Source: Massiliimalia timonensis (GTDB lineage: Bacteria; Bacillota; Clostridia; Oscillospirales; Ruminococcaceae). Taken from it: a stretch of DNA of 64,000 bases. The notes under the pieces were generated by a model. That model was not told where the DNA came from and did not search any database. It saw only the letters and a list, made by a program, of their open reading frames with translations. Of this stretch, positions 51,743 through 60,580 are shown piece by piece (the stretch's first letter is position 1; every line of letters begins with the position of its first letter). Location of the stretch: the NCBI RefSeq assembly GCF_900186585.1, contig NZ_FYDD01000002.1, positions 248,001-312,000 on the forward strand. Direction: 5' to 3'. The translations under genes were made by a program, and so were the position numbers.

Positions 51743-51979
51743 ATGGTGGAACGCTCCATCCGTTTCCGGTCTTTCCGGGATGTGGAATGCTTTGTCAGAG
51801 AGGTAGATATGGTGCCCTATCGGGTAGAGCTTTGTTCTAATCAGGAGGAGAGCTTTGTTTTTCGCGCTTCTTCTGTAATCGGGATATGCAGTATGGATTT
51901 ATCTCGCCCGGTTTTGATGCGCGCGGATACGGACGACGCAGGCAGGGTACAGCGTGATTTTGCGCCGTATCTGGAATAG
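51743..51979 (+). CDS. Degenerate HPr-like protein
   Basis: Protein of 78 aa. ATG 51743 follows GGGAGGGGAACG. The second half, FRASSVIGICSMDLSRPVLM, matches the HPr region around the regulatory serine (family: KSIMGVMSLGI). No His-15 equivalent stands in the first part, so it cannot carry phosphate as HPr does. A regulatory or binding role is possible. Divergent from the P-type ATPase leader. Confidence 0.7.
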   Translation: MVERSIRFRSFRDVECFVREVDMVPYRVELCSNQEESFVFRASSVIGICSMDLSRPVLMRADTDDAGRVQRDFAPYLE

Positions 51980-51995
51980 GATGCAACCAGTTGTT

Positions 51996-52334
51996 TTATC
52001 CGCTGCGGTTTTTGTTATAGTTTTCTATGATCAAAAGGATGCTTTCCTGCTCAGGGGGATCAAGCTTGCGAAATCCATCTATCAGGGAGCTTTCCAGCTT
52101 GTTTAGATCATGATGTGCAACAGGCTCGATGACATGGTCTATTTCGGTGTGCCCGACCAGATAATCGATCGACGTATGGAAATACTCAGCTAATCTGGAT
52201 AAGGTACTGATATCCGGTTCTATATTATGATTTTCATATTTGTTGATGGATTGCTGGCTAACGCCCAGGACCTCCGCCAAAAATTGTTGGCTAATACCTT
52301 TTTTAGAGCGCAGCAGTTTTAAATTTTTTATCAT
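51996..52334 (-). CDS. XRE-family regulator
   Basis: Protein of 112 aa. Helix-turn-helix KKGISQQFLAEVLGVSQQSI, linker FHTSIDYLVGHTEID. The C-terminal part (FRKLDPPEQESILLIIENYN) is a dimerisation helix common in clostridial XRE regulators. ATG 52334 follows AGAGGTG. It is divergent from the lipoprotein gene. Confidence 0.88.
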   Translation of the reverse strand: MIKNLKLLRSKKGISQQFLAEVLGVSQQSINKYENHNIEPDISTLSRLAEYFHTSIDYLVGHTEIDHVIEPVAHHDLNKLESSLIDGFRKLDPPEQESILLIIENYNKNRSG

Positions 52335-52504
52335 GAATGTCACCTCTGTTTTAATGGTAACAACTTATAAGTGTGAAATAAAAATCTTATTATTAGTTAT
52401 TGACAACAACTTTAAGTTGTAATATAATAAACTAAAACATTCTTATCTTTCATTGACAAGAATATACTGCTATGGATAGAATCTTTCAAAAAGAGGCGAC
52501 GGAT

Positions 52505-53332
52505 ATGAAAAAAATGGCTTTATTGATCCCGATATTGTTGATGTCATTTACGGTAGCTGCAACAGGCTGCGGCTGTGAACACGAATGGCAGGAAGCAAGC
52601 TGTACCGAGCCTAAGACCTGTACACTTTGTGAAGAAACAGAAGGAGAGGCTTTGGGGCATGAATGGGAAGAAGCACTCTGCGAAACACCAAAGACCTGCG
52701 CCAGATGTGGGCTTACAGAAGGTACGGCGTTAGGGCATAACGTAGCTAAATGGAGTGTAGACGCAGCTTCCACCTGTTCTAAGAAAGGGCAGCGTTCCGG
52801 GGTTTGCTCAAACTGTGGGCAAACGCTTACAGAAGAGACAGATTTAGCAGAACATACACCGGGGGATTGGGAAGTAAAAACAAAAGCAGATTTGGAAACT
52901 GCTGGAATCAGAGTGAAAAAGTGCACCGTATGCGGCGCAGAACTGGAAACAGAATCGTACGAATTATCTGACAAAGAGAAGCGGGAAGCCTTTCAAAAGG
53001 AATGCAAATCTTACAGCTATGATAAGATCGCGCGTGACCCAGATCAATATTTTGGGAAAAAGGCCGTTTTTAAAGGCGAAGTGATACAAGTTATGGAAAG
53101 TAGAAATACAGTTGCTCTAAGAGTTAACATTACAAAAGGAAAATATGGGATTTGGGACGATACTATTTATGTGCAATATACAAAGGCCAGCAGCGGTGAA
53201 TCGCGGATCTTAGAAGATGACATTGTTACTATGTACGGGTATCTTTCTGGAATGAAGACCTATGAAACTGTAATGGGTTCTACTTTGACGATTCCAGCTT
53301 TTGAAGCTTTGTACATCAGTGTAAACGCATAA
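52505..53332 (+). CDS. Lipoprotein with Cys/His zinc-ribbon-like repeats
   Basis: Protein of 275 aa. A lipobox (FTVAATGCGC) gives a surface lipoprotein. Then come two near-identical modules of about 26 residues (HEWQEASCTEPKTCTLCEET, HEWEEALCETPKTCARCGLT), then a third diverged one (TCSKKGQRSGVCSNCGQTLT) and CTVCGAEL. The C-terminal third (YFGKKAVFKGEVIQVMESRN, IWDDTIYVQYTK) looks like an OB-type fold. Metal binding outside the cell is plausible. Its start follows GAGGCGACGG. Confidence 0.82.
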   Translation: MKKMALLIPILLMSFTVAATGCGCEHEWQEASCTEPKTCTLCEETEGEALGHEWEEALCETPKTCARCGLTEGTALGHNVAKWSVDAASTCSKKGQRSGVCSNCGQTLTEETDLAEHTPGDWEVKTKADLETAGIRVKKCTVCGAELETESYELSDKEKREAFQKECKSYSYDKIARDPDQYFGKKAVFKGEVIQVMESRNTVALRVNITKGKYGIWDDTIYVQYTKASSGESRILEDDIVTMYGYLSGMKTYETVMGSTLTIPAFEALYISVNA

Positions 53333-53343
53333 TATAAAAACAG

Positions 53344-53379
53344 GAAAAGGAGCCCTCCATTATGGAGGGCTCCTTTTCT
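53344..53379 (+). terminator. Terminator after lipoprotein
   Basis: GGAAAAGGAGCCCTCC pairs with GGAGGGCTCCTTTTC. Confidence 0.85.
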
Positions 53380-53403
53380 AACAGGGATCAAAGGTGAAAA
53401 AAG

Positions 53404-53432
53404 AAAGGGAACAGGTATCCTGTTCCCTTTTT
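53404..53432 (-). terminator. Terminator after rubrerythrin (also bidirectional)
   Basis: AAAGGGAACAGG pairs with CCTGTTCCCTTT, flanked by A and T runs. Confidence 0.8.
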
Positions 53433-53455
53433 AAAACAACGATCAAAAGCTTTGA

Positions 53456-53998
53456 TTAGCCGAAGTATCTTTTCAGCAAGCCAGCAAATGCTTTGCCGTG
53501 ACGAGCTTCGTCGCGGGCCATTTCGTGAACCGTGTCATGGATAGCGTCAAGATTTGCAGCTTTCGCGCGTTTTGCAAGATCAAATTTCCCTGCAGTTGCG
53601 CCGTTTTCAGCTTCTACGCGCATTTCAAGGTTTTTCTTGGTGCTGTCAGTAACAACTTCACCCAGCAGTTCTGCAAATTTTGCAGCATGTTCCGCTTCTT
53701 CATAAGCTGCTTTTTCCCAATACAGGCCGATTTCCGGATAGCCTTCTCTGTGGGCAACTCTTGCCATAGCCAGATACATCCCAACTTCTGTGCATTCGCC
53801 CTGGAAGTTAGCGCGCAGATCTTCCATAATATCTTCACTGGAGCCCTGAGCTACGCCGACTACGTGTTCAGCAGCCCAGCTCATTTCGCCGCTTTGTTCT
53901 GTAAATTTGCTTGCCGGCGCCTTACATTGAGGGCAAAATTCCGGTGCAGCTTCTCCTTCATACACATAACCACAAACCTGACATACGAATTTTTTCAT
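53456..53998 (-). CDS. Reverse rubrerythrin
   Basis: Protein of 180 aa that reduces peroxide in anaerobes. The rubredoxin domain is N-terminal ([20 protein letters not shown]) and the diiron ferritin-like domain follows ([53 protein letters not shown]), the reverse of classical rubrerythrin. ATG 53998 follows AGGAGG at 8 nt. A single gene. Confidence 0.95.
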   Translation of the reverse strand: MKKFVCQVCGYVYEGEAAPEFCPQCKAPASKFTEQSGEMSWAAEHVVGVAQGSSEDIMEDLRANFQGECTEVGMYLAMARVAHREGYPEIGLYWEKAAYEEAEHAAKFAELLGEVVTDSTKKNLEMRVEAENGATAGKFDLAKRAKAANLDAIHDTVHEMARDEARHGKAFAGLLKRYFG

Positions 53999-54197
53999 TT
54001 TCAAGTCCTCCTAAATTCAGTTTTTCGTTCAACAAGGATATATTTCCCTTTGAATACGATTTAATTATACCATATAAGTATAATTATTGCAAGACCTTTT
54101 TTCGATTTTGGCACTAAAAAATCATGCAATTTTAAAAAAGAACAAAGGCTGGAATCAGTAAAAATATAAAAATATTTTTGAAACTGTTATGAAACGG

Positions 54198-54227
54198 TTG
54201 TGAAGCAGTAAAAGTATTTGTTATAAT
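54198..54227 (+). promoter_or_regulatory. Promoter of nucleoside phosphorylase
   Basis: TTGTGA, 18 bp and TATAAT, with a TG one base before the -10 box. Confidence 0.65.
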
Positions 54228-54246
54228 TTAAAAAAGGGGTGTTGTT

Positions 54247-55551
54247 ATGCGAATGATAGATATTATTGAGGCCAAGCGGGACCGTAAGGTTCTAACAAAC
54301 GAACAGATCCAGTTTGCGATAAACGGATATACAGCAGGAGAAATTCAGGACTATCAAATGTCCGCGTTTTTGATGGCGACCTATTTGAATGGCATGACAT
54401 CGGAAGAAACAAAATATTTGACCTTGGCTATGGCGGGATCAGGGGATCAGATCGACCTGTCTGCGGTTCAAGGGGTAAAGGTTGACAAGCATTCTACCGG
54501 CGGGGTAGGCGATAAAACGACGCTGATCGTTGGGCCGATTGTTGCGGCCTGCGGGGTACCGGTAGCAAAGATGTCGGGCCGTGGCTTAGGGCATACTGGA
54601 GGAACGATTGATAAATTAGAATCGATTGAGGGATTCCAGACCATGCTGTCCCCGCGGCAGTTCATCGAACAGGTGAACAGGATCGGGATCAGCGTGGTAG
54701 GACAATCGGGAAACCTGGCGCCGGCAGACAAAAAAATCTATGCGTTGCGGGATGTAACGGCAACGGTGGATAACCTTTCTTTGATCGCCTCCAGCATCAT
54801 GAGCAAAAAGATCGCCGCTGGGGCAGATGCAGTGCTGTTAGATGTGAAAACCGGAAACGGAGCCTTTATGAAGACAACGGAAAGCGCCTGCGCGCTGGCT
54901 AAGGAGATGATTGAGATCGGAAAGAATGCGGGCCGAAAGGTCGGCGCATTGATCACCAACATGAATATGCCTTTGGGAAATGCAGTCGGAAATTCCTTAG
55001 AGGTGATCGAAGCGACTCAAACCTTACAGGGGAATGGCCCACAGGCTTTGACCTATCTTTGCACAGAACTTTCCACGGCAATGCTGCAACTGGCAGGGAA
55101 AGGAAGCGAGGAGCACTGCCGGGAATTGGTGCAGGAGGCGCTTGGATCGGGCCGTGCATTTGAGAAGTGGAAGGAACTGGTAGCGGCGCAGGGAGGAAAC
55201 ACCGACTGGCTTGATGACCTTTCCCTTTTCCCAAAAGCAGCAGTCATCGAACCGTATTATGCACAGCAGGATGGTTATCTTTCCGGTTATGACACCCACG
55301 GCGTCGGACTGGCAGCCTGCCTTTTGGGAGCGGGCCGGGAAACGAAAGATACACAGATCGACTTTAGTGCGGGGATCGTACTGGAAAAGCATCCGGGCGA
55401 CGCGGTGCGCCGGGGCGAGGCAGTTGCATGGCTTTACACCAACAGCGCAGAACGCTTAGAACAGGCAAAGCGCCAGCTGGGGCAGTCTGTTTTCCTTTCA
55501 GAAGCTTGCCCAGTACCGGAACCGATGATCTATGAAAAACTGATGCCCTAG
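54247..55551 (+). CDS. pdp: Pyrimidine-nucleoside phosphorylase
   Basis: Enzyme of 434 aa that splits uridine and thymidine with phosphate to give base and (deoxy)ribose-1-phosphate. Family marks are IQFAINGYTAGEIQDYQMSA, KHSTGGVGDKTTL, MSGRGLGHTGGTIDKLESI and SLIASSIMSKKIAAGADAV. The length equals the bacterial PyNP/DeoA type. GGGGTG precedes ATG 54247. The ClC gene follows after 34 bp, perhaps by read-through. Confidence 0.94.
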   Translation: MRMIDIIEAKRDRKVLTNEQIQFAINGYTAGEIQDYQMSAFLMATYLNGMTSEETKYLTLAMAGSGDQIDLSAVQGVKVDKHSTGGVGDKTTLIVGPIVAACGVPVAKMSGRGLGHTGGTIDKLESIEGFQTMLSPRQFIEQVNRIGISVVGQSGNLAPADKKIYALRDVTATVDNLSLIASSIMSKKIAAGADAVLLDVKTGNGAFMKTTESACALAKEMIEIGKNAGRKVGALITNMNMPLGNAVGNSLEVIEATQTLQGNGPQALTYLCTELSTAMLQLAGKGSEEHCRELVQEALGSGRAFEKWKELVAAQGGNTDWLDDLSLFPKAAVIEPYYAQQDGYLSGYDTHGVGLAACLLGAGRETKDTQIDFSAGIVLEKHPGDAVRRGEAVAWLYTNSAERLEQAKRQLGQSVFLSEACPVPEPMIYEKLMP

Positions 55552-55585
55552 ATAATAGCCCCATAAATAGAGAAAGAAGAGGGAT

Positions 55586-56845
55586 ATGATGTCTGTGATC
55601 AAACAGAGATGCCGTTCTGTGGGAGCATATCTCCAAACATTTTTAAAATGGACGCTTTGCGCTGTCGCTGCCGGCCTGCTTTGCGGGGCGGTAGGCGCGG
55701 TGTTTCATCTTTGCGTCAATTATGTCACCCAACTGCGCGACGAACACAGATGGCTGTTATACTGTTTGCCCATCGCCGGGCTTCTGATTGTAGGGATCTA
55801 TCAGCTAGCCGGCATGCTGGGAGACCAGGGGACGAATACGGTGATCCGGTCGATCCGTTCCGCGGAACGGGTCCCGCTGCGGATGGCGCCGCTTATTTTT
55901 GTCAGCACGGTGCTTTCCCATTTGTGCGGGGCATCGGTAGGCAGGGAGGGAGCCGCCTTACAGATCGGGGGGAGCCTGGGCCACTTTTTGGGCCGATTTC
56001 TCCGGCTGGAGGAAAAAGATCTGCATATCATCACCATGTGCGGGATGAGTGCGGTGTTTTCAGCCTTGTTCGGGACACCGGTGACCGCGGCGATCTTCAG
56101 TATGGAGGTCATCAGCGTTGGGATCATGTATTATGTTGCCTTTCTGCCCTGTATCCTTTCTGCGCTGATCGCGCATCTGGTCACGGGGGCGATGGGGGCT
56201 GTACCGGAAAAATTCTCTCAGGTCGCGGTACAAGGGTTGGATGTCACCATTCTGATAAAAGTGGGGATTTTGGCGGCCGCCTGCGCGGGGATCAGCATCG
56301 TATTCTGTGTTTTTCTGCATCGCTCTGAACGGTTTTGCAGGGCAAAGATGACTAACCCATACCTGCGGATCGCCTTGGGTGGGATCGTTACAATCTGCCT
56401 AGTAGAGGTGATCGGTTCCCGCGATTATTGTGGAGCCGGAATGGATGTGATCATGCGGGCATTAGAGGGCACGGCGCGTCCTGACGCATTTTTTTGGAAG
56501 ATGCTTTTGACAGCGGTGGCATTGGGGGCTGGATACAAAGGCGGAGAAATTGTACCGACGCTGTTTGTCGGCGCAGTATTTGGCAATACCTTGGGCGGCC
56601 TGGTTGGACTTGAGCCTGCGTTGGGCGCAGCCATTGGGATGGTTTCCCTGTTCTGCGGGGTGGTGAACTGTCCGATCGCGGCTCTGTTTTTGGGAATTGA
56701 GCTGTTCGGGGTACAGGGATTGGCGCTGTTTGCCGCGGCCAGCGCAGTCAGCTACCTGCTGTCGGGATATTACAGCCTTTATTCTAGCCAGAAGATCGTT
56801 TATTCCAAGCTGCATCCAGATTATATTGACCGGCAGGCAAAATAA
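55586..56845 (+). CDS. ClC-family chloride channel/antiporter
   Basis: Membrane protein of 419 aa with about 10-12 helices. The selectivity motifs are GASVGREGAALQIGG (GREGP-like), the proton-coupling region FSALFGTPVTAAIFSMEV and GAGYKGGEIVPTLFVGAVFG. GREGA replaces the usual GREGP. No CBS domains. Probably a halide (fluoride or chloride) transporter, but the fluoride-type signature is not seen. It ends at a strong terminator. Confidence 0.9.
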   Translation: MMSVIKQRCRSVGAYLQTFLKWTLCAVAAGLLCGAVGAVFHLCVNYVTQLRDEHRWLLYCLPIAGLLIVGIYQLAGMLGDQGTNTVIRSIRSAERVPLRMAPLIFVSTVLSHLCGASVGREGAALQIGGSLGHFLGRFLRLEEKDLHIITMCGMSAVFSALFGTPVTAAIFSMEVISVGIMYYVAFLPCILSALIAHLVTGAMGAVPEKFSQVAVQGLDVTILIKVGILAAACAGISIVFCVFLHRSERFCRAKMTNPYLRIALGGIVTICLVEVIGSRDYCGAGMDVIMRALEGTARPDAFFWKMLLTAVALGAGYKGGEIVPTLFVGAVFGNTLGGLVGLEPALGAAIGMVSLFCGVVNCPIAALFLGIELFGVQGLALFAAASAVSYLLSGYYSLYSSQKIVYSKLHPDYIDRQAK

Positions 56846-56873
56846 GCTTGGCAGGAATTTTTGGGATGTACAT

Positions 56874-56918
56874 AACAAAGCCCCTGTTATTTCTTAACGA
56901 AATAACAGGGGCTTTGTT
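56874..56918. terminator. Bidirectional terminator between ClC and PLC-like genes
   Basis: AAAGCCCCTGTTATTT with its reverse complement and a 6-nt loop. Confidence 0.92.
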
Positions 56919-57828
56919 AATCTGCTTCGGGAAACCGGCCGCTAAAATCTAAAGAGGTGTCAAATGAAAAATGTCCGGTCTGTTCGATCTGCTCTAGCAG
57001 GGGGAGCACCTCCTGCTTGGCTTGCTCAAACAGCAGGGGAACAGACAACTCAGAACGCTGTGACGGCGGCGACGGGTTCCGCCAGCGCCGGCCGTTCAGG
57101 TTTAACACATCATGTGCAACGGATTTTGGCTTCATGTGGCTTGCTGTGCTGCGCAGCGGGCGGATCAGGGCGCTTACCAGAGAACCGGCAGTATAGCTGA
57201 TTCTGGTTGGATCATACAGCAGACTGCTGACGCGGATCATTTCCGTGATGGATCGGTCGACCTCCAGCGCCGGTGCGTTCACGCCGTATACTGTTTGCAG
57301 CAAGTCGGTATAAAATTGGGCAATGATCCATTTTTCACTGGAGCTGACGCCAATCTCTTTTCGGACAGAAAATTCTGTGACCGGCTTTCCGGTAAAGTGA
57401 GCGTATAGGGCGGAATCGATCTCTGATTCGATCTTGGCGTGAAGCGCGTTGTGGGAGTAATCGGATAAGATCGGCTTTAACCGTTCTTCCTCAGAATAGA
57501 CGAACGGATGCACAGTCTTATCCAAAAAATAGTGGCAGACATAGCCATAGCAGTATATCTCTAACACTTCCCGTTCCATTCCCTTTTTGGAAGGCAGGGT
57601 ATTTTGCATATAGTCAAACACTTCCCGCACCTTGGAATGATGCATCATCCCACCGAATTTCCGCAGGCTGCTGTTCCCAGTAACAGCTTTTCTGAAAAAC
57701 AGCAGGTCCGGCCCCTGAGCGCCAAGCACGAACACCTGAGGATGAAGGTTGATCTTATCCTGAAGGGACTGATCCAGCAACGGTAAGACATGATGGGCAA
57801 ATAAAGCGTGTGTGGTTAAATCCGGCAT
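56917..57828 (-). CDS. Zinc-dependent phospholipase C-like protein
   Basis: Protein of 303 aa of the Zn_dep_PLPC family. Conserved His/Asp positions are THALFAHHVL, LGAQGPDLLFF, MMHHSKVREVF, GYVCHYFLDKTVHPFV and HNALHAKIESEID. Without a signal peptide it is probably cytoplasmic, unlike secreted phospholipases, and its substrate is unknown. ATG 57828 follows GAGGGATCC. The stop lies in the terminator stem. Confidence 0.88.
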   Translation of the reverse strand: MPDLTTHALFAHHVLPLLDQSLQDKINLHPQVFVLGAQGPDLLFFRKAVTGNSSLRKFGGMMHHSKVREVFDYMQNTLPSKKGMEREVLEIYCYGYVCHYFLDKTVHPFVYSEEERLKPILSDYSHNALHAKIESEIDSALYAHFTGKPVTEFSVRKEIGVSSSEKWIIAQFYTDLLQTVYGVNAPALEVDRSITEMIRVSSLLYDPTRISYTAGSLVSALIRPLRSTASHMKPKSVAHDVLNLNGRRWRNPSPPSQRSELSVPLLFEQAKQEVLPLLEQIEQTGHFSFDTSLDFSGRFPEAD

Positions 57829-57928
57829 AGGGATCCCTCGTTTCATGAAGTATATGGTTATTATACCAAAATATGAAAAGCAAATCCAGTGAATGCAACG
57901 ATTTTACATGATCTTTCAATGAATCTTC

Positions 57929-57957
57929 TTGCAAATCTTACGAAAACAGGGGATAAT
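57929..57957 (+). promoter_or_regulatory. Promoter of MFS transporter
   Basis: TTGCAA, 17 bp and GATAAT. Confidence 0.6.
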
Positions 57958-57989
57958 AAGAAAAACGAGAACAATGCGAGGGAGATCAT

Positions 57990-59246
57990 ATGAAACTGAA
58001 ACTGACAAAAGAGGAACTGAGCTGGAGCTTATATGATTGTGCAAACTCCGCTTATATCATGATGCTGACTGCTATGATCCCGCCCTACATTGCGACGATC
58101 GGGCAAGAATTTTCCGGACTTTCCTCCGCTTCCACCACGGCTAACTGGTCCTTTGTCCAGTCGGGTGCAACGCTGGTGATCGCGCTGCTTGCCCCGCTGC
58201 TGGGGGTATTGGCCGACAGGAAAGGAAAGAAAAAACTATTTTTCACCAGCTTTTTTGTACTGGCCGCAGTCATGTTTTTTGCAATGGCTTTTATTGATAA
58301 TTATTATGTGCTGCTTGCTGTCAATCTATTGACTGGGATCGGGTATGCAGGGGCAAATATTTTTTACGACGCATTTTTGGTCGACGTCACACAGGACGAA
58401 CGGATGGATTTTATCTCTTCGTTTGGATATGCGGTTGGATATGTGGGGAGCTGTATCCCGTTTATCATCAGTATTATCCTGTACATTACCACCCCGTTTG
58501 GGCTTGACGCTATGAGCGCTGTTAAGGTCGGGATTTTGATCAACGCGGTTTGGTGGGTGCTGTTCACCATCCCTATGATGCGCAGGGTCCATCAAAAATA
58601 TTATAACGACAAGCTTCAGGGCGGCGTGATGAAAGCTGCTTTTAAGCAGGTTGGGCACACCTGTAGGCTGATCGCTAAAAACAAGAGCATCGGGCTGTTT
58701 TTGCTGGCATACTTCTTCTATATTGACGGAGTGGATACCATCATTAAGCTTTCTACCACTTACGGCCAGGCGGTTGGACTGGACACCACCGGGATGATCA
58801 TTGCCTTGCTGGTGACCCAGCTTGTCGCGTTCCCGGCGGTGCTGGTATTCGCTAAGGTTTCCCAGCGTTTTTCTACCAAGCGGGTCCTGTTGTGGTGCAT
58901 TGTCACCTATGTCGGCGTGTGCATTTTTGGATATTTCCTGACGCACCAATGGCAGTTTTGGATCATGGCAGTTGTTGTGGGGATCGTACAGGGGACGATC
59001 CAAGCTTTGTCGCGCTCCTATTTTGGAAAGCTGGTCCCGAAAGAAAACAACAACGAATATTTCGGCTTTTACAATATATTTGGAAAATATGCCACTGTGA
59101 TCGGTCCGGCTTTGATGGGGCTTGCTACTCTGCTGACCGGAAACGCCCGGTATGGGGTGCTGAGCATTGCGGTTCTGTTTGTTTTGGGTTTTGTTATCCT
59201 GTTGTTCGTACCAAACGCGGAAACAAAAACAGATTCGGCTGCATAA
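57990..59246 (+). CDS. MFS transporter, UMF1/Atg22-like
   Basis: Membrane protein of 418 aa with 12 helices. The N-terminus ELSWSLYDCANSAYIMMLTA is typical of the UMF1 (Atg22-like) group, as is DVTQDERMDFISSFGYAVGY. It also has LLGVLADRKGKKKLFF (MFS loop 2-3 motif). Members are linked with amino acid or drug efflux; the substrate is unknown. It may be linked with the TetR gene downstream, but that has its own promoter. Confidence 0.9.
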   Translation: MKLKLTKEELSWSLYDCANSAYIMMLTAMIPPYIATIGQEFSGLSSASTTANWSFVQSGATLVIALLAPLLGVLADRKGKKKLFFTSFFVLAAVMFFAMAFIDNYYVLLAVNLLTGIGYAGANIFYDAFLVDVTQDERMDFISSFGYAVGYVGSCIPFIISIILYITTPFGLDAMSAVKVGILINAVWWVLFTIPMMRRVHQKYYNDKLQGGVMKAAFKQVGHTCRLIAKNKSIGLFLLAYFFYIDGVDTIIKLSTTYGQAVGLDTTGMIIALLVTQLVAFPAVLVFAKVSQRFSTKRVLLWCIVTYVGVCIFGYFLTHQWQFWIMAVVVGIVQGTIQALSRSYFGKLVPKENNNEYFGFYNIFGKYATVIGPALMGLATLLTGNARYGVLSIAVLFVLGFVILLFVPNAETKTDSAA

Positions 59247-59262
59247 TTGAAATTAAAGAAGT

Positions 59263-59300
59263 AAAAAAACTGCAAAGTGAGACGGCTTTGCAGTTTTTTT
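59263..59300 (+). terminator. Terminator after MFS transporter
   Basis: AAACTGCAAAG pairs with CTTTGCAGTTT, followed by a T run. Confidence 0.88.
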
Positions 59301-59331
59301 AAAAGCGTTTACATTCTTAAAGGATCTATTC

Positions 59332-59360
59332 TTGACAAAGTGGTTTAGATCAGTTATAAT
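59332..59360 (+). promoter_or_regulatory. Promoter of TetR regulator
   Basis: TTGACA, 17 bp, TATAAT: a perfect consensus. Confidence 0.9.
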
Positions 59361-59363
59361 CAA

Positions 59364-59382
59364 TACATACCGAAAGAATGTA
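59364..59382. promoter_or_regulatory. TetR operator, autoregulatory copy
   Basis: TACATACCGAAAGAATGTA starts 3 bases after the -10 box, over the transcription start. It matches the outer positions of the palindrome at 60087-60105. A further half-match (TACATTCTT) lies at 59310. Confidence 0.6.
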
Positions 59383-59400
59383 AAAGAAATGAGGTGCTGT

Positions 59401-60042
59401 ATGTCCAGAAACAAATATCCTGAAGTTACCCGGGAGCGGATCCTTGCGGTGGCGCAGAAATTATTTTTGGAACAGGGATACGAAAATACAACGATACCAG
59501 ATATTGTATCAGCGCTGGGCGATCTGACCAAAGGGGCGGTCTATCATCATTTTAAGTCAAAAGAAGATATTATGGACGCGTTGGGCGACAAGATGTTTTG
59601 GGACAACAATCCTTTTGAGCAGGTCAAAGGGCGGCGGGATTTAAACGGCTTGCAGAAGATCCGGGAAGTGATAAAGCTGGCCCATGCTATTCCCCACTCA
59701 GAAGAACTGACTGCGCAGGCTCTTCCGCTTTTGAAGAATCCCAGGATCCTGGCGGAAATGATCGAAAACGATCAGAAATTTTTTGTTCCGTTTTGGCAGG
59801 AATTGATCGAAGAGGGGATCAAAGACGGTTCTATCCACTCCGGCTGTCCCAAAGAACTGGCGGAGCTATTGCAGATGCTAACAGGAATCTGGCTGATCCC
59901 ATCGATATACCCGGCTGATTCAGAAGAACTTTTCCGCAGGTTTTTATTTGCTGGCGAAGTATTAAAAAAAGCAGGTCTTGACTTGATAGACGACACTATC
60001 TTAAAGATGGCGCGCCGTGTTTTTGCCAAATGGGAAAAATAA
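59401..60042 (+). CDS. TetR/AcrR-family regulator
   Basis: Protein of 213 aa. The N-terminal helix-turn-helix is complete (TRERILAVAQKLFLEQGYEN, IVSALGDLTKGAVYHHFKSK). The C-terminal ligand domain is all helix. ATG 59401 follows GAGGTG. Palindromes at its promoter and before the small membrane-protein gene at 60120 suggest it represses both. Confidence 0.9.
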   Translation: MSRNKYPEVTRERILAVAQKLFLEQGYENTTIPDIVSALGDLTKGAVYHHFKSKEDIMDALGDKMFWDNNPFEQVKGRRDLNGLQKIREVIKLAHAIPHSEELTAQALPLLKNPRILAEMIENDQKFFVPFWQELIEEGIKDGSIHSGCPKELAELLQMLTGIWLIPSIYPADSEELFRRFLFAGEVLKKAGLDLIDDTILKMARRVFAKWEK

Positions 60043-60086
60043 TATGTATCTCATTGCCTCTTTTGAGGCAATTTATTTTACAAAGA

Positions 60087-60105
60087 TACATTCTCGGAGA
60101 ATGTA
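60087..60105. promoter_or_regulatory. TetR operator, perfect 19-bp palindrome
   Basis: TACATTCTC-G-GAGAATGTA, 15 bp before the membrane-protein start. The same motif overlaps the tetR promoter. Confidence 0.7.
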
Positions 60106-60119
60106 TTAAAGGAGGAGTT

Positions 60120-60419
60120 ATGATGACAGAGCAGGAATTTGACCGGAAAGTAGAAGCGATGGCAGACCAGCTTGGAAAAAAGATCGAAGATACCGCCGAT
60201 CGTTTTGACAGGGCTGTAACACGGAAATGGGAACGGGGAAGGTGGTTTCGACGTGTTGCTCGTACGGTTTCATTCACGGCGGAAGCAGGGCTGATAGCGG
60301 GAGCCTGTTTCCTGTTTCGATCCGGATACAGGGTATGGGGAGCGATTTGCTTCTGGCTTGGCATCATCGCCCTTTTGTTTGATCTGTTTCGGCTGCTGTT
60401 CTTGCGGCGCAGGCCATAA
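60120..60419 (+). CDS. Small membrane protein under TetR control
   Basis: Protein of 99 aa. A charged N-terminal helix (DRKVEAMADQLGKKIEDTAD) is followed by two hydrophobic segments (TAEAGLIAGACFLF, AICFWLGIIALLFDLFRLLF) and an RRRP end. The ribosome site is AGGAGGAG. It lies 77 bp after tetR with a perfect TetR-type palindrome before it. No family was recognised. A stress or envelope role is a guess. Confidence 0.78.
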   Translation: MMTEQEFDRKVEAMADQLGKKIEDTADRFDRAVTRKWERGRWFRRVARTVSFTAEAGLIAGACFLFRSGYRVWGAICFWLGIIALLFDLFRLLFLRRRP

Positions 60420-60433
60420 GGATAAGGGAAGGA

Positions 60434-60475
60434 CAGCAAAAAAGCGCCCGTTTTTTCATGGGCGCTTTTTTGCTG
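60434..60475 (+). terminator. Terminator after TetR/membrane-protein operon
   Basis: CAGCAAAAAAGCGCCC pairs with GGGCGCTTTTTTGCTG. Confidence 0.92.
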
Positions 60476-60580
60476 CTTTGATTTTTTCTTGGAAAAGGGA
60501 GTCATTGACAAACAGGCGGATCTTTCCTATAATAATAATCAAATACATGAACAACTGTTCCTATGTAAGGCGGCGAAAGA

